From: Myxococcales bacterium
GTDB lineage: Bacteria > Myxococcota > Polyangia > HGW-17 > SLPX01
Reading direction: 5' to 3'
DNA: 22,557 nucleotides
Assembly: GCA_007131745.1 (NCBI GenBank)
Contig: SLPX01000259.1
Span: 1 to 22,557, forward strand
Below are positions 1 to 9,118 of this stretch, in pieces. Made by a program: the position numbers and the translations under genes. Positions within the stretch are counted from its first letter, which is position 1. Each line of letters starts with the position of its first letter. The notes below the pieces were generated by a model, which saw only the letters and a program-made list of their open reading frames with translations, did not search any database and was not told where the DNA came from.

Positions 1-22
1 CAACCCATGCTAATCAATTTAG

Positions 23-61
23 CCCAAAAACCTTCCCGCTTCAATGTTAAGGTTTTCCGGG
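23..61 (-). terminator. possible hairpin downstream of the HD-GYP gene
   Basis: Inverted repeat: AAAACCTT at 27-34 pairs with AAGGTTTT at 49-56, with CCC/GGG just outside. It lies about 40 nt past the stop codon of the HD-GYP gene. The only T-run is inside the stem, so an intrinsic terminator is possible but not clear. No other feature is visible in bases 1-100. Confidence 0.3.
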
Positions 62-100
62 AGTGTGTCTTCTTTAGACCGATGAACTTTTTTCTTTTTT

Positions 101-1696
101 TTATATCTTCTCAAAGATGCGCGCACCGAGAAAGATGGCAAAGAGATCCGCATCCAGCTTCTTTGCTTCCACATCGTACCTGAGGATATCCAGGGCTTTT
201 TCCAGCGGCAATGCAGGCTTGTAGGGTCGATCCGACGCGGTAAGCGCGTCGAAAATATCGGCAATCGTCATCATGCGCGCCTGTGGAGGAATTTCCGATG
301 CGGAAAGTTTGGACGGGTAACCGGTTCCGTCGAGCTTTTCATGGTGATCCCTGGCGATTTCCGGAATCCTGCGAAAGCCTCTTCCCCATGGAATCTTGCA
401 GAGAAAGTTGAAACTGTGCACCACGTGCGACTCGATCTGCAAACGCTCGTCCGCGTTCAGACTCCCCCGCCTGACTTTCAGGCATTCGATTTCGCTTTCG
501 TTAAGGTAGGGGAGCATTTCTCCCCGGGGGTTGCGATACCGACGCTCGGCCAGAGCTTCCAGAAACCTGCCGGTGTCTTCTTCCAGCACGCTCGGCTTGT
601 TCGCCCGTAGAATCATCCGGACGCACTGATCCACGAAATGCTCTTCATCGCGAAACCGTGATGCAAGCTCTTCGGATTCAGAGCGGAGTAATTGGCGATC
701 TCCGGATCGAATCAGCCGCAATTCTTGTTCCAGCTTTTCAGCGCGCAACCACTGTCTGATGTAATCAAAGCGGGAAATAATGAGTTCCTTGTCCCACGGA
801 TAAAGCTTTTCCGCCTTTACAAGCACTTGCTCGGGCACGCCGACTTTTCCGAAGTCGTGTAAAAGCCCGGCGTATTCGATCTCTTTCAATTCATCAGCGC
901 TGAAGTGCAAATCCTTGTATGGGCCGTCCGTTGTCCGATCCGCAGCCTTGGCCAGCCCGACGGTGAGGTTGGCAACCCGCCTCGAGTGACCGCTGGTGGT
1001 GGGATCTCGAGCTTCAATGGCCAGCACTGAAGCTTCCACGAAACCTTCGAAGACCTGTTTCAACTCGTCGAGCAAGAGAGCGTTGTCCAGAGCAATTCCG
1101 GCCTGATAGGCGAGAGTTTTTGCCAGGTCTTCAGAACGACGATCAAACGGGACCACCATTTCATTGAAATCAGGTGGTTGTTCGAGACAGCCTTCCGGTT
1201 GCGTTTTGCAATTGATGAGTTGTATCACTCCGATGACTTCATCTCGCGCGTTGATCATGGGAACCGCGAGTACGCTGCGGGTCTGGTAGCCCGTGGCATC
1301 GTCGAAACTGTTGTCGTGTATGAGGCCGGGCGCTTCCTCCGCCAGATTCCGCATATCCGCTATGTTGATTGTCATCCGCCGGATAGCAGCCGAACCCACG
1401 ATTGAACTGGGGCTGATGGGAATTACCTGGGACGCGAAATCAATTTCCAGCGAATCGTTTTGTGCAACCTCGAACCTTAGGTGAGAGACCTTTTCCCCTG
1501 TAAGTTTCTTTACGTTTTCCACCACGTAGACGCTTCCCGCATCCGCGGAGGTCAGTTTTCTGCTTTGCTCCAGGATGAGTTCGAGCAGCCGCCGGATATC
1601 CTTTTCCGCGTTCAATGCAGCAGCGACCGAAATCAGAGCGTCCAGGTCATGGGCTTTGCGGGAAAGATTTGCATCATTTTCAACTCGATCGTCCAA
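101..1696 (-). CDS. GAF and HD-GYP domain cyclic-di-GMP phosphodiesterase-like protein
   Basis: Probable cytoplasmic signalling enzyme that hydrolyses cyclic-di-GMP; 531 aa, no signal peptide or membrane segment seen. A GAF sensor domain spans about residues 18-205. The HD-GYP part starts near 215 with GHSRRV (H237), then the metal-binding HDFGK (H280/D281), then HHEKLDGTGYP (H451/H452, GYP 459-461) and ADIFDALTASDRPYK, all expected catalytic motifs. The stretch between HD and HHE is about 170 residues, roughly 100 more than in compact HD-GYP domains; it is charged and helical-looking (about 295-400). The start is TTG at 1694-1696, chosen because GGAGGT lies 5 nt upstream and no ATG lies near. 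It is divergent from the SMP-30 gene across about 150 bp. The ligand of the GAF domain cannot be read from sequence. Activity is inferred from intact motifs. Confidence 0.93.
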   Translation of the reverse strand: MDDRVENDANLSRKAHDLDALISVAAALNAEKDIRRLLELILEQSRKLTSADAGSVYVVENVKKLTGEKVSHLRFEVAQNDSLEIDFASQVIPISPSSIVGSAAIRRMTINIADMRNLAEEAPGLIHDNSFDDATGYQTRSVLAVPMINARDEVIGVIQLINCKTQPEGCLEQPPDFNEMVVPFDRRSEDLAKTLAYQAGIALDNALLLDELKQVFEGFVEASVLAIEARDPTTSGHSRRVANLTVGLAKAADRTTDGPYKDLHFSADELKEIEYAGLLHDFGKVGVPEQVLVKAEKLYPWDKELIISRFDYIRQWLRAEKLEQELRLIRSGDRQLLRSESEELASRFRDEEHFVDQCVRMILRANKPSVLEEDTGRFLEALAERRYRNPRGEMLPYLNESEIECLKVRRGSLNADERLQIESHVVHSFNFLCKIPWGRGFRRIPEIARDHHEKLDGTGYPSKLSASEIPPQARMMTIADIFDALTASDRPYKPALPLEKALDILRYDVEAKKLDADLFAIFLGARIFEKI

Positions 1697-1701
1697 TCAA
1701 C

Positions 1702-1707
1702 ACCTCC
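1702..1707 (-). promoter_or_regulatory. Shine-Dalgarno that fixes a TTG start
   Basis: GGAGGT on the minus strand, 5 nt before TTG at 1694-1696. It decides the start of the GAF/HD-GYP gene, which has no nearby ATG in frame. Confidence 0.75.
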
Positions 1708-1845
1708 GGTAGTCCATCACGACTGTTGGGCCGTATGAATAGTCGCAACGGTATATAGCGAAAAGAAAAATCAAAAGAGTGTTTCTTTTTTTTACCTCCT
1801 TTTGTCGGCTTGGCAACCGGATTTGTAGCTGCTATGTTGCGCGAC

Positions 1846-2751
1846 ATGAAGATGAAAGCTGAACTGATCTTGGATTCCAAGAGCATCTTGGGCGAAGGAG
1901 CGTTTTGGAACTCCGAAACCGGGTCTCTTCACTGGGTGGACATTGAAGGAAAAAAGCTTCACGAATACGACCCAACCACAGGCTTGAACAAAACGCTGGA
2001 ACTTGACGGCCGGCCGGGAACAGTGGTCCCTTGCCGGACATCCGGTGTGGTCGCCGCGGTGGAACGGTCGATCATGAAGTTTCCCGGAAAGAGCGACCGG
2101 ACCGAGATAGACGCGGCCGCGGCCGTCGACCCTGTGGAAATTTGTTTCTTCAATGAAGAGCCCCAATCCAACCGGCTCAATGACGGCAAGTGCGATCCGG
2201 CCGGCCGGCTATGGGTTGGGACCATAAGCGAAGATCGCTCGCCCACTGCAACGCTCTACCGTGTGGAACCCGATGGTTCCTTCAAGGCGATGTTGAAAAG
2301 CGTGACCGTGTCAAACGGCATCGTGTGGACGGCCGACGAACGAACAATGTACTACATTGATACCCCGACCGGCTGCGTACAGGCATTCGACTATCACAAG
2401 GACAGCGGTGAAATCTCCAGGCCGCGGATCGCGTTCAGGATCCCTGAAGATTTCGGACATCCGGATGGCATGACCATTGATTCGGAGTCCATGCTCTGGA
2501 TCGCTCTTTTCCGGGGCTGCGCGGTCCGCCGGTTTGATCCCGGAAATGGCGCTCTCCTTGCAACGGTAGAACTCCCGGTATCAAACGTCACATCGTGCGC
2601 TCTGGGAGGTCCGGACCTGCAGGATCTTTACATCACGACCGCGCGCTCGGGCCTGAACCAGGACGCTGCCGCCCGCCAGCCCGCCGCAGGCGGATTGTTT
2701 CACGCCAGGGTGGAGGTCTGCGGCATCCCGCAACCCCTGTTCGCCGACTGA
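1846..2751 (+). CDS. SMP-30/gluconolactonase/LRE family protein
   Basis: Six-bladed beta-propeller metal-dependent lactonase of the regucalcin family, 301 aa, a normal length for the family. The metal-site residues line up: E17 in LGEGAFW, N112 in LNDGKCDPAGRLWVGT, N157 in SNGIVW and D207 in PDGMTID, matching the Glu/Asn/Asp set of regucalcin. Likely cytoplasmic, hydrolysing a sugar lactone such as gluconolactone; the substrate is not readable from sequence. No strong Shine-Dalgarno sequence is visible. The ATG at 1846 is chosen because family members begin a few residues before the first strand; 1834 or 1852 (ATG) and 1810 (TTG) are alternatives in the same frame. It is divergent from the HD-GYP gene and its stop lies only 13 nt from the end of the convergent lipoprotein gene. 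Confidence 0.92.
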   Translation: MKMKAELILDSKSILGEGAFWNSETGSLHWVDIEGKKLHEYDPTTGLNKTLELDGRPGTVVPCRTSGVVAAVERSIMKFPGKSDRTEIDAAAAVDPVEICFFNEEPQSNRLNDGKCDPAGRLWVGTISEDRSPTATLYRVEPDGSFKAMLKSVTVSNGIVWTADERTMYYIDTPTGCVQAFDYHKDSGEISRPRIAFRIPEDFGHPDGMTIDSESMLWIALFRGCAVRRFDPGNGALLATVELPVSNVTSCALGGPDLQDLYITTARSGLNQDAAARQPAAGGLFHARVEVCGIPQPLFAD

Positions 2752-2764
2752 ACCGGTCGCCGTT

Positions 2765-3580
2765 TTAGTCGCTGGAACGGAGCAAATAGCCCCTTGTAGA
2801 AATGAATCGGACACCATCGTCGAAGTCTCCAAAAAATTGGTGACTCAACACGAGGTCGGGCCGGCCGTCTCGTGTCATGGGAAAACCGTGTTTAAGGTAT
2901 TGAAATTCAGGGGTTGCAAGTGTTTTTTTGTTTTGCCCGACCTGGTCTGCTTGGCAAATAAGGTATCCACCGGTTGGCACATCGGTTTTGGGGCGTGGGC
3001 CGCGAAATTCAACAGGGGAGTCGTCTAAACTTGCTTGCCTGCAATTCATGACAAGAGCCGGCACAACGTTCACGCATCCGGGCAGCTCGTGTCCATACAA
3101 ATGCTTTTGTTTACATCCTTTTCCAACCGGTTCCAGGTGGAGTTTCATGTGTGCACCCAGGAATTGGGTCCGGCCTTTCCACTCATAAACTCTCTTCCAG
3201 CGTCTAACACTCGTTTCGATCATTTGGCCGGGGGGCTGATCCGTTCCGGTGCTGCTCTCGATGTATTTCAGATCCATGGTTAACCGGCTCTCTCCTGAAG
3301 CGCTCATTTCGAGTTTCGCCGCCCCCCGGGCGCCCACTGAAATAAGGACCCTGCTGCATCCACCCTGCCAACCCAGGTCCAGCCCCAGTTTGTATTCACC
3401 AGCAGTTGAAAGGTCTCCGGAATCCCCGGCAGATTCGGCGGAACTCCATTGTTGGTGATCGCCGTTGGTTTGGACCGTTTTTTCAACGGTGCCGGGAGAT
3501 GTCTTCGTACTCGCGGTAGAACATGCTGTCAGGCAGCAGGCAACAATGACATGGGCAATCAAACTCACCGGCTTTAACAT
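2765..3580 (-). CDS. lipoprotein of unknown function
   Basis: Predicted exported lipoprotein of 271 aa. The signal peptide ends in the lipobox LTAC with lipidated C20, followed by a Ser/Thr-rich linker (about 21-55). The mature part has several scattered cysteines (in GGCSRVL, GKGCKQKH, LPGCVNV, NCRQ, ICQAD), so disulfides are likely, and reads as mostly beta. I do not recognise the family. The start ATG at 3578-3580 has GGAGGA 7 nt upstream. An in-frame TTG at 3595 would overlap that Shine-Dalgarno sequence and is rejected. It converges with the SMP-30 gene and lies 199 nt downstream of the protease gene on the same strand; there is no clear functional link. Confidence 0.8.
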   Translation of the reverse strand: MLKPVSLIAHVIVACCLTACSTASTKTSPGTVEKTVQTNGDHQQWSSAESAGDSGDLSTAGEYKLGLDLGWQGGCSRVLISVGARGAAKLEMSASGESRLTMDLKYIESSTGTDQPPGQMIETSVRRWKRVYEWKGRTQFLGAHMKLHLEPVGKGCKQKHLYGHELPGCVNVVPALVMNCRQASLDDSPVEFRGPRPKTDVPTGGYLICQADQVGQNKKTLATPEFQYLKHGFPMTRDGRPDLVLSHQFFGDFDDGVRFISTRGYLLRSSD

Positions 3581-3779
3581 GGAACTCTCCTCCAAATTGG
3601 ACCTGTTTCAATAAATCAATGGATAAGCCGTTTTACGAACTTCTTTTCTGAATCTTCCTTCCTTTTTACTACCATTTACTCCTCCGTGTGCAAAAAGCGA
3701 AGGGGGACAATGACTGAATGTGCGCGATGACGGGAAAGTCGAGGTGATCCGGATTAGATGGATAGGGGGAAAAGCTTGA

Positions 3780-6056
3780 TCAGCGGGTCCGTTTTCTGCG
3801 GATGACCAGTCCGAGAAGGGTCAGGAGGATGAGGGCTGCGGGAAGTTCTTTCGATGTGCCGTTCGGTAGCACCCGGCACGAGCAGCCTCGTTTTCCGGAA
3901 CCTGCTGTGTCGTCTCCCGCGTCCTGTTCTACGAAAGCGTCGTGTTCCACAGCGGCGTCGGGTTCTTCCGGCGGGATGTAATCCTCGACCGAGAGTTTAA
4001 CAGTGGCCTGGGTGGTTGGGCAGCTTCTGTTGCCGAACGTTATGTAGTATTCCGTGTTCGGGAGCAACTCAGGCTGTGATTCCGGGCTGATGATGATCCT
4101 GGCGTCCTTTTCGGTGATATCCTCGGTTTCATAGTCAAATGTCTCGGGGATGGATATGTTCATCATTCCCATGAATGCTTCCAGCCTGAAATGCACCATT
4201 TCATCCCTTCGGATTTGGATCCTGTAGAGAAAGTCATCTCCCAAGGTAATGTTGGTCTGTTCAAGATCTACGACGTACTGAAGCCCCTCGACCGATTCGG
4301 GTGTGGTGAAACGGAACTGGAACGGGCCGGGGAAATAGTAGGGCATGAAACCCCTGATCTGTTCGCATGACACACCCATTTGGGCCGCCATCATGTCGAA
4401 ACCGATGTTGGTGAACCTGGGGTGATAGTCTTCGCTGAAATCCAGGTATCTGCCGCACCTGATCATTCCTCGGCTCTCAAGCATGGCCGAGACGTCGTCG
4501 GCTTGCTGCTGGGTCATCACGTCGTCGGTCACCAGTGTCTGGGAGGTCAGAATCATTCCTTCGGCAACGTCTTTGAACGTGCCGTTCGGGGTCAGCAAGG
4601 CCAGGGCTCCGAAAATCAATTGATCCGCGATTTCCTCGCCTACAAGGGTCCTTGTTTCCCAGAAAGCGCCTCCCGCAACCTCGCCGTCCTGGTGAGGCAT
4701 TCCTATCATGTTGTCGGGACAGATAAGGTTGTTGTCCATGTTTCGAGCGTGTGACCCGAGAGCGTATTCGCCCACGACCGGGTCGCCCATCAAGGTGGAT
4801 GACCAGTAATCCGCATAACCTTCGTGTAGAGCGCCCGGCATCTGGGACCGGCCCCATTCATCGAAATATTCGTCGATATACTTGAGTTCTGCCACCGTAT
4901 CCACGACGAAATGTCCGAATTCGTGAAGGATGACGTCTCCATCGTATCCATAATCAAGTTGCGCCCCCTGGCCAAGCGCTATTACCGCTTCGCCCAGTGA
5001 TACCGGCGTGAAAAAAGCGTTTTCGTATGGCTGCCCTTGTTCGTGGTACTTTGCGAACGCGTAAAGACGCCGGGGGAATTCCAGATCGTGAACGTCCAGG
5101 AAATATTCCATTGCGTTGTTCGCGTGATAGTAGAGGTTAACTTCGGTGAAAGGTTCGGTGTATACCGGATGAATGTCGGTTGCATCGTACAAGAAGTTTC
5201 CGTCTTCATCGCCCAGCGCGAGATGCTCGTAATCCACGTCCGGCCACTGTTGAACGCTGCCTCCGGTGTGTGTGTAGGCTTCCAGATGACCTTCCCAGCC
5301 TTTCAAGACGTTTCCCGGCGCGGTCACATCGTCCAGGTTGGTCAAGGTTGCATCGATGGTATCCGGTGTCGTTATTGGGTTGGCTTCAAAGACTCGCCCC
5401 AAAGCATCGAATACCGTTGAAATCGTGGAGAGCATCCCCCCGGTTTCCGCGTTTACATAGTGCATGTACCCCCGAAGTCCCACCGGCGCCAAAACCCGGT
5501 AGGTCAGAACCGGTCGTCCGGACCACATCCTGAAACCGAGTTCAGCCTTGGCCCTTCCCAGAAAAACATTTCCACCCCGGCGCCGCCAAAAATCTTCAAC
5601 AGTTTCGAGTGCTTCCCTTTCTGTTATGGCCGGTGAATGTGTGCGCGGTTTCCACCTTTCAGGAACGTCGATCACCCCGAATCTTATTGATCCATCCGGG
5701 TTTACCATGATCTTTATTTCGTGGCCGAACAGGGGAATGGATTCATCTTCCACCTGGACCCTTACGACTCTATACTGTCTCCAATTTACAGTGGCAAAAG
5801 CACGGAAATTCCAGTTATCGATCCCCAGGCGTTGTGCATTGGCTTCCAGGTAGTGAGTTGCAGCTTCTTCAGGCGTGGATCCGTAGATGCGACCGTCCCT
5901 TTCCACTTGCCATCGTGGAACTCCCTCGGCAGAGGCTGTCAAAAAAGCAGAAATCAAAACAAATAATAGAAGAACTCTTCTCCCCGGACCCAGGATCCGT
6001 GTTTTCGAATACCTTCCATTCGCCCACTCACTGTGTTTTTTCGGCTGCACCGGCAT
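3780..6056 (-). CDS. secreted M4/M36-type zinc metalloprotease with MYXO-CTERM-like anchor
   Basis: Predicted secreted endopeptidase of 758 aa. A signal peptide (hydrophobic VLLLFVLISAFLTASA near residues 32-48) is followed by a propeptide with FTP- and PepSY-like parts (about 50-190). The catalytic domain carries HEFGH (H378, E379, H382) and a third zinc ligand in HEGYADYW (E412), a gluzincin layout. A later PHQDGEVAGGAFW resembles the region that supplies the transition-state His. After beta domains and an acidic Ala/Asp/Glu linker comes GCSC, a hydrophobic helix (PAALILLTLLGLVI) and RRKRTR, the pattern of a MYXO-CTERM sorting tail, so the enzyme is probably cell-surface anchored or released on sorting. 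The start at 6054-6056 is chosen to give a normal signal peptide; its Shine-Dalgarno (AAGGA, about 12 nt away) is loosely spaced and the frame stays open to 6203. It is divergent from trxB. Confidence 0.92.
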   Translation of the reverse strand: MPVQPKKHSEWANGRYSKTRILGPGRRVLLLFVLISAFLTASAEGVPRWQVERDGRIYGSTPEEAATHYLEANAQRLGIDNWNFRAFATVNWRQYRVVRVQVEDESIPLFGHEIKIMVNPDGSIRFGVIDVPERWKPRTHSPAITEREALETVEDFWRRRGGNVFLGRAKAELGFRMWSGRPVLTYRVLAPVGLRGYMHYVNAETGGMLSTISTVFDALGRVFEANPITTPDTIDATLTNLDDVTAPGNVLKGWEGHLEAYTHTGGSVQQWPDVDYEHLALGDEDGNFLYDATDIHPVYTEPFTEVNLYYHANNAMEYFLDVHDLEFPRRLYAFAKYHEQGQPYENAFFTPVSLGEAVIALGQGAQLDYGYDGDVILHEFGHFVVDTVAELKYIDEYFDEWGRSQMPGALHEGYADYWSSTLMGDPVVGEYALGSHARNMDNNLICPDNMIGMPHQDGEVAGGAFWETRTLVGEEIADQLIFGALALLTPNGTFKDVAEGMILTSQTLVTDDVMTQQQADDVSAMLESRGMIRCGRYLDFSEDYHPRFTNIGFDMMAAQMGVSCEQIRGFMPYYFPGPFQFRFTTPESVEGLQYVVDLEQTNITLGDDFLYRIQIRRDEMVHFRLEAFMGMMNISIPETFDYETEDITEKDARIIISPESQPELLPNTEYYITFGNRSCPTTQATVKLSVEDYIPPEEPDAAVEHDAFVEQDAGDDTAGSGKRGCSCRVLPNGTSKELPAALILLTLLGLVIRRKRTR

Positions 6057-6296
6057 GAGATCTTCACTTCCTTTCTTTTCAGATTTTCCAAAATGTTCGT
6101 TTTCTCTAAGTTTATTTGTTTTTTCCTTAACTCCTTGTTTCCTTTTGTGCTCTTTTCCCGTATTTTCCTCGACCGTAACGTTCAAATTAAAGCGAAGCCA
6201 CACTTGGGCCGAAGGTAGACTAGCTCGCTTTTACTTGCAGGGCAACCTGTTTTTCGGTCCGCGCGGCGGGATTTTGACAAAAAGCAAAGGTGAAAA

Positions 6297-7253
6297 ATGG
6301 CTGAAAAAGGTTCAAATCATTACAAGGTGTTGATATTGGGTTCGGGCCCGGCGGGGCTTACCGCGGCTATATATTGTGCCAGGGGCCAGTTGGCGCCGGG
6401 TGTTGTGGAGGGCTTGGAGCCGGGCGGCCAGCTTACGATCACAACGATCGTTGAAAATTTTCCGGGTTTTCCGGAAGGCATCTCGGGTCCGGAACTCATG
6501 GGCAGAATAAGGGAGCAGGCTGCAAGGTTTGGAACTGAATTCATACCCGGGGTTGTGGAAGATGCAGATCTCTCCGCCAGGCCGCTCAGGTTGTCTGTGG
6601 GGGGTTTTGAACTTACCTGCGACGCATTGATCATCGCAACCGGTGCGTCGGCCCGCTATCTCGAGTTGGAGAGGGAAAAAGAATTTCACGGAAAGGGAGT
6701 CAGCGCTTGTGCCACCTGCGACGGGTTTTTCTACAAGGACAGGGATGTCGTTGTGGTGGGAGGAGGGGATACCGCCATGGAAGAGGCCATTTTCCTTACC
6801 CGGTTTGCTTCAAAGGTCACCGTGGTTCACCGCAGGGATGAACTCCGCGCATCGAAATACATGCAGCGCGTGGCCATGAAAACCGACAAGGTTGAATTCG
6901 CATGGAACAAGGTTGTTGTGGAACTCCTGGGGGACCCCGACTCCACCGGGATAACCGGCGTGAAAGTCCAAGACACCAAGACGGGGGAAACAAGCGATCT
7001 TTCCTGCCACGGAGTATTCTACGCTATCGGACATACCCCGAACACCGCTGTTTTCAAGGGGCAAATCCCCATGGACGAAGCCGGTTACATCCAAAACATA
7101 AGAGGTTGCACCCGCACGGGTGTGGATGGTGTGTTCGTAGCCGGGGACGTGGCTGATTCAGTTTATCGGCAGGCGGTCAGCGCGTGCGGCACCGGTTGCA
7201 TGGCGGCTATCGAGGCCGAGCGTTACCTGAGCGCCCGGGATAGCGAAGGCTGA
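6297..7253 (+). CDS. trxB: thioredoxin reductase (NADPH)
   Basis: FAD-dependent cytoplasmic enzyme that passes electrons from NADPH to thioredoxin; 318 aa, the usual length. FAD-binding GSGPAG lies near residue 18, GGQLTITT and the PGFP region follow, the redox pair is CATC (C138/C141), NADPH is bound by GGGDTAMEEA and HRRDELRASK, and the C-terminal FAD motif GVFVAGDVAD is followed by YRQAVSACGTGCMAA. All key residues are present. ATG at 6297 with AAAGGTGA just upstream. It stands alone on the plus strand, divergent from the metalloprotease and convergent with relic and beta-propeller sequence downstream. No thioredoxin gene is adjacent. Confidence 0.97.
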   Translation: MAEKGSNHYKVLILGSGPAGLTAAIYCARGQLAPGVVEGLEPGGQLTITTIVENFPGFPEGISGPELMGRIREQAARFGTEFIPGVVEDADLSARPLRLSVGGFELTCDALIIATGASARYLELEREKEFHGKGVSACATCDGFFYKDRDVVVVGGGDTAMEEAIFLTRFASKVTVVHRRDELRASKYMQRVAMKTDKVEFAWNKVVVELLGDPDSTGITGVKVQDTKTGETSDLSCHGVFYAIGHTPNTAVFKGQIPMDEAGYIQNIRGCTRTGVDGVFVAGDVADSVYRQAVSACGTGCMAAIEAERYLSARDSEG

Positions 7254-7377
7254 GGGCTGAATTCTTCAAGGTTTTGGTTGGGTGCGCGTTTTTTTGCTAT
7301 TGGTTCCATCCATTTAACTACCAGTAGATCCATGAAACGCCCATTCCTAAGTCAGTCCTCATCTCCGGACTTTCAGT

Positions 7378-7551
7378 CCCAGGCGATTCCATCGCAGCTT
7401 GTTGAGAGGCGAAATCATCAAGGGACAGATACTTTCTCCCGGACAACCTCGAATCATTGCGAAGCATTGTAGTCTTGCCGACTTGCCGCATTCCGGTCAA
7501 TACGACTACGGGCATGTTGTCCAGCGCTCCAAGCAATTGTCGGGAAAGCTG
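7378..7551 (-). pseudogene. N-terminal fragment of an AAA ATPase (AAA_14/DUF4143-like)
   Basis: The translated minus strand reads LLGALDNMPVVVLTGMRQVG followed by KTTMLRNDSRLSGRKYLSLDD, the beginning of the widespread ATP-binding AAA_14/DUF4143 proteins with the Walker A GMRQVGKTT. A TGA stop lies five codons before this homology with no start, and after about residue 53 (ESPG) the frame runs into unrelated sequence until a stop at 7318. Walker B, the sensor motifs and the DUF4143 half are missing. This is a broken remnant of a gene about 400 codons long. It lies between trxB and the first beta-propeller gene; the rest of 7254-7638 shows nothing else. Confidence 0.6.
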
Positions 7552-7638
7552 TCAAGATTCACCACGTCGATTTATAATTATGACATTGTTGTGTGGTTAA
7601 TTCTGACAGTTCCAAACGTTAACCGTGGCAAGACATGC

Positions 7639-9012
7639 TCAGGGTTCGATGACGCACAGTTTATCGCCGCAATTCGCGTAGAGTGCTCCGTCGGCTCCGA
7701 TGGCCAACTTGGACGAATGATCAAGATCCATGATTTCCTTGACGCCTGTTTCCCACTTGAGACTTCCGTCGCTGCGAATGGCTTTTATGAAACCTGACGA
7801 TGCCATATTGAAGGTACCCGGTGATACAACGTAGACGGTACCCTCACCGTCTACCACTGGGCCGCCATAAAAAACATCAGATACATAGTTCCACGTTCGT
7901 TCACCATCAGATGAAAAAGCGAAAACCTGATTTTCCAGTGCTCTTACAACCATTCCGTCAGAACCCAAAGACAGGGAATCTGAAGCGTAGCCTTCGCCCA
8001 TGGGTCGGGACCACAGGATCTTGCCGTCCATTGAAAGAGCGTAAACTGAATCCACCATATCCACTGAAGCGGAGACATATATGATGCCGTTGTCCCCAAA
8101 GCTCATAGCTGATGTCAGAAAATCAAAGAACTCTATTTGCCACAAGAAATCGCCTTCAGTGTTCAAGGAGAAAACAATGTCTCTGCCGCCTCCAAAAATC
8201 CGGTTTTGCCCGTAAAGCAGTGGAATCGGGTATCCGAAAACAACGTCTACATAGGTCGACCAGCGCTCAATGCCGTCGGGCGCCACGGAAAACAAATTGT
8301 TTTCATCAAGGAAATAAATGTTTCCGTCAGGATCCACTGTTATGTTACTCGGCCTCGACCCTACAGGAATGTTCCAGATCTCGTTTCCATCGTAATCGAT
8401 TGCCATAACAGCATCCGGCTTTCTTTCTTCATGTCCCAAACCGCAATTTTTACTGAGCGCGAAGTAGATGCGGTCTACTGCAAGGGTGATGCCGGTCGGA
8501 AGATCGTCGGAACCCGGGTCGAAATAAATGTTGTCATTGAAATGAGTCAGCGATTCAAAAACCCATTTCTCTGTGCCGTCCGGGTTGAAAGCATGGAGCC
8601 TGCGAACACAGTATTCAGGACCGAACATGCTGCTTCCATCAAAGTATGCATAAAAAGATCCTATGTAGACGGTTCCGTCCGCTCCGATAACAGGATCAAG
8701 GCCCATGAAATCGATTTCGTCCCTTTCGATATACCTGATGGTATCCGGTGTGTCCGGACCCACAGCAGCGGAGCGGCTTCTTCGCTCGGGGCAACCCAGG
8801 TACATCGGCCAAGCCGCGCCCGGCTGCAAGCCTGCGTTTTCACTGCACGGCTTGTGCGTAATCGCATCGCCCGTGCCTGCATCATCAGCCGGGTCCAACC
8901 CTGGCCGGGTGCCGCATGCCGGGTAAACTGCGAAGATCAATACTATAGCGAATCCAACTCCGTCTGGATTGAACCCGAGCCTATATTGTTTTCTTTTCTT
9001 CATGCCGCTCAA
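7639..9012 (-). CDS. PQQ-like beta-propeller lipoprotein (copy 1)
   Basis: Predicted exported lipoprotein, 457 aa. The signal peptide ends at AVYPAC (C33), then a short Asp/Ala/Gly linker and the WPMYLGCPERRSRSA entry motif typical of PQQ-like/BamB-like propellers. About seven blades follow, seen as repeats such as VDPDGNIYFLD, GDNGIIYVS, GEGTVYVVS and IGADGALYANCG, each with a nearby W and a small-residue turn. The function is unknown; this fold is used for protein binding at the envelope. The chosen start is TTG at 9010-9012, with GAGGT 5 nt upstream; the ATG three codons later has poor spacing. The second copy at 14112-15452 has the same TTG/Shine-Dalgarno layout, which supports the choice. 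The two proteins are roughly two-thirds identical by eye. The 3' end faces trxB. Confidence 0.88.
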   Translation of the reverse strand: MSGMKKRKQYRLGFNPDGVGFAIVLIFAVYPACGTRPGLDPADDAGTGDAITHKPCSENAGLQPGAAWPMYLGCPERRSRSAAVGPDTPDTIRYIERDEIDFMGLDPVIGADGTVYIGSFYAYFDGSSMFGPEYCVRRLHAFNPDGTEKWVFESLTHFNDNIYFDPGSDDLPTGITLAVDRIYFALSKNCGLGHEERKPDAVMAIDYDGNEIWNIPVGSRPSNITVDPDGNIYFLDENNLFSVAPDGIERWSTYVDVVFGYPIPLLYGQNRIFGGGRDIVFSLNTEGDFLWQIEFFDFLTSAMSFGDNGIIYVSASVDMVDSVYALSMDGKILWSRPMGEGYASDSLSLGSDGMVVRALENQVFAFSSDGERTWNYVSDVFYGGPVVDGEGTVYVVSPGTFNMASSGFIKAIRSDGSLKWETGVKEIMDLDHSSKLAIGADGALYANCGDKLCVIEP

Positions 9013-9017
9013 AATAC

Positions 9018-9022
9018 ACCTC
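9018..9022 (-). promoter_or_regulatory. Shine-Dalgarno for TTG start of beta-propeller copy 1
   Basis: GAGGT on the minus strand, 5 nt before TTG 9010-9012. It is conserved as CACGAGGTG in the second copy. Confidence 0.6.
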
Positions 9023-9118
9023 GTGAAACTTGTCGTCCACATACACTAAAAAAAATTATTTCAAACTATATCGAGCATAGTGTAAACTGTTTTCGAGAGC
9101 TGTTTCCAGCACAATTAA

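Noticed and set aside
1792..1800. AAAAGGAGGT on the minus strand between the HD-GYP and SMP-30 genes
   Set aside because: It is a good Shine-Dalgarno sequence but no start with a credible frame follows; the downstream short frame runs into the HD-GYP leader.
6275..6282. TTGACA-like box just before trxB
   Set aside because: It lies only about 20 nt from the ATG, leaving no room for a -10 box and leader.
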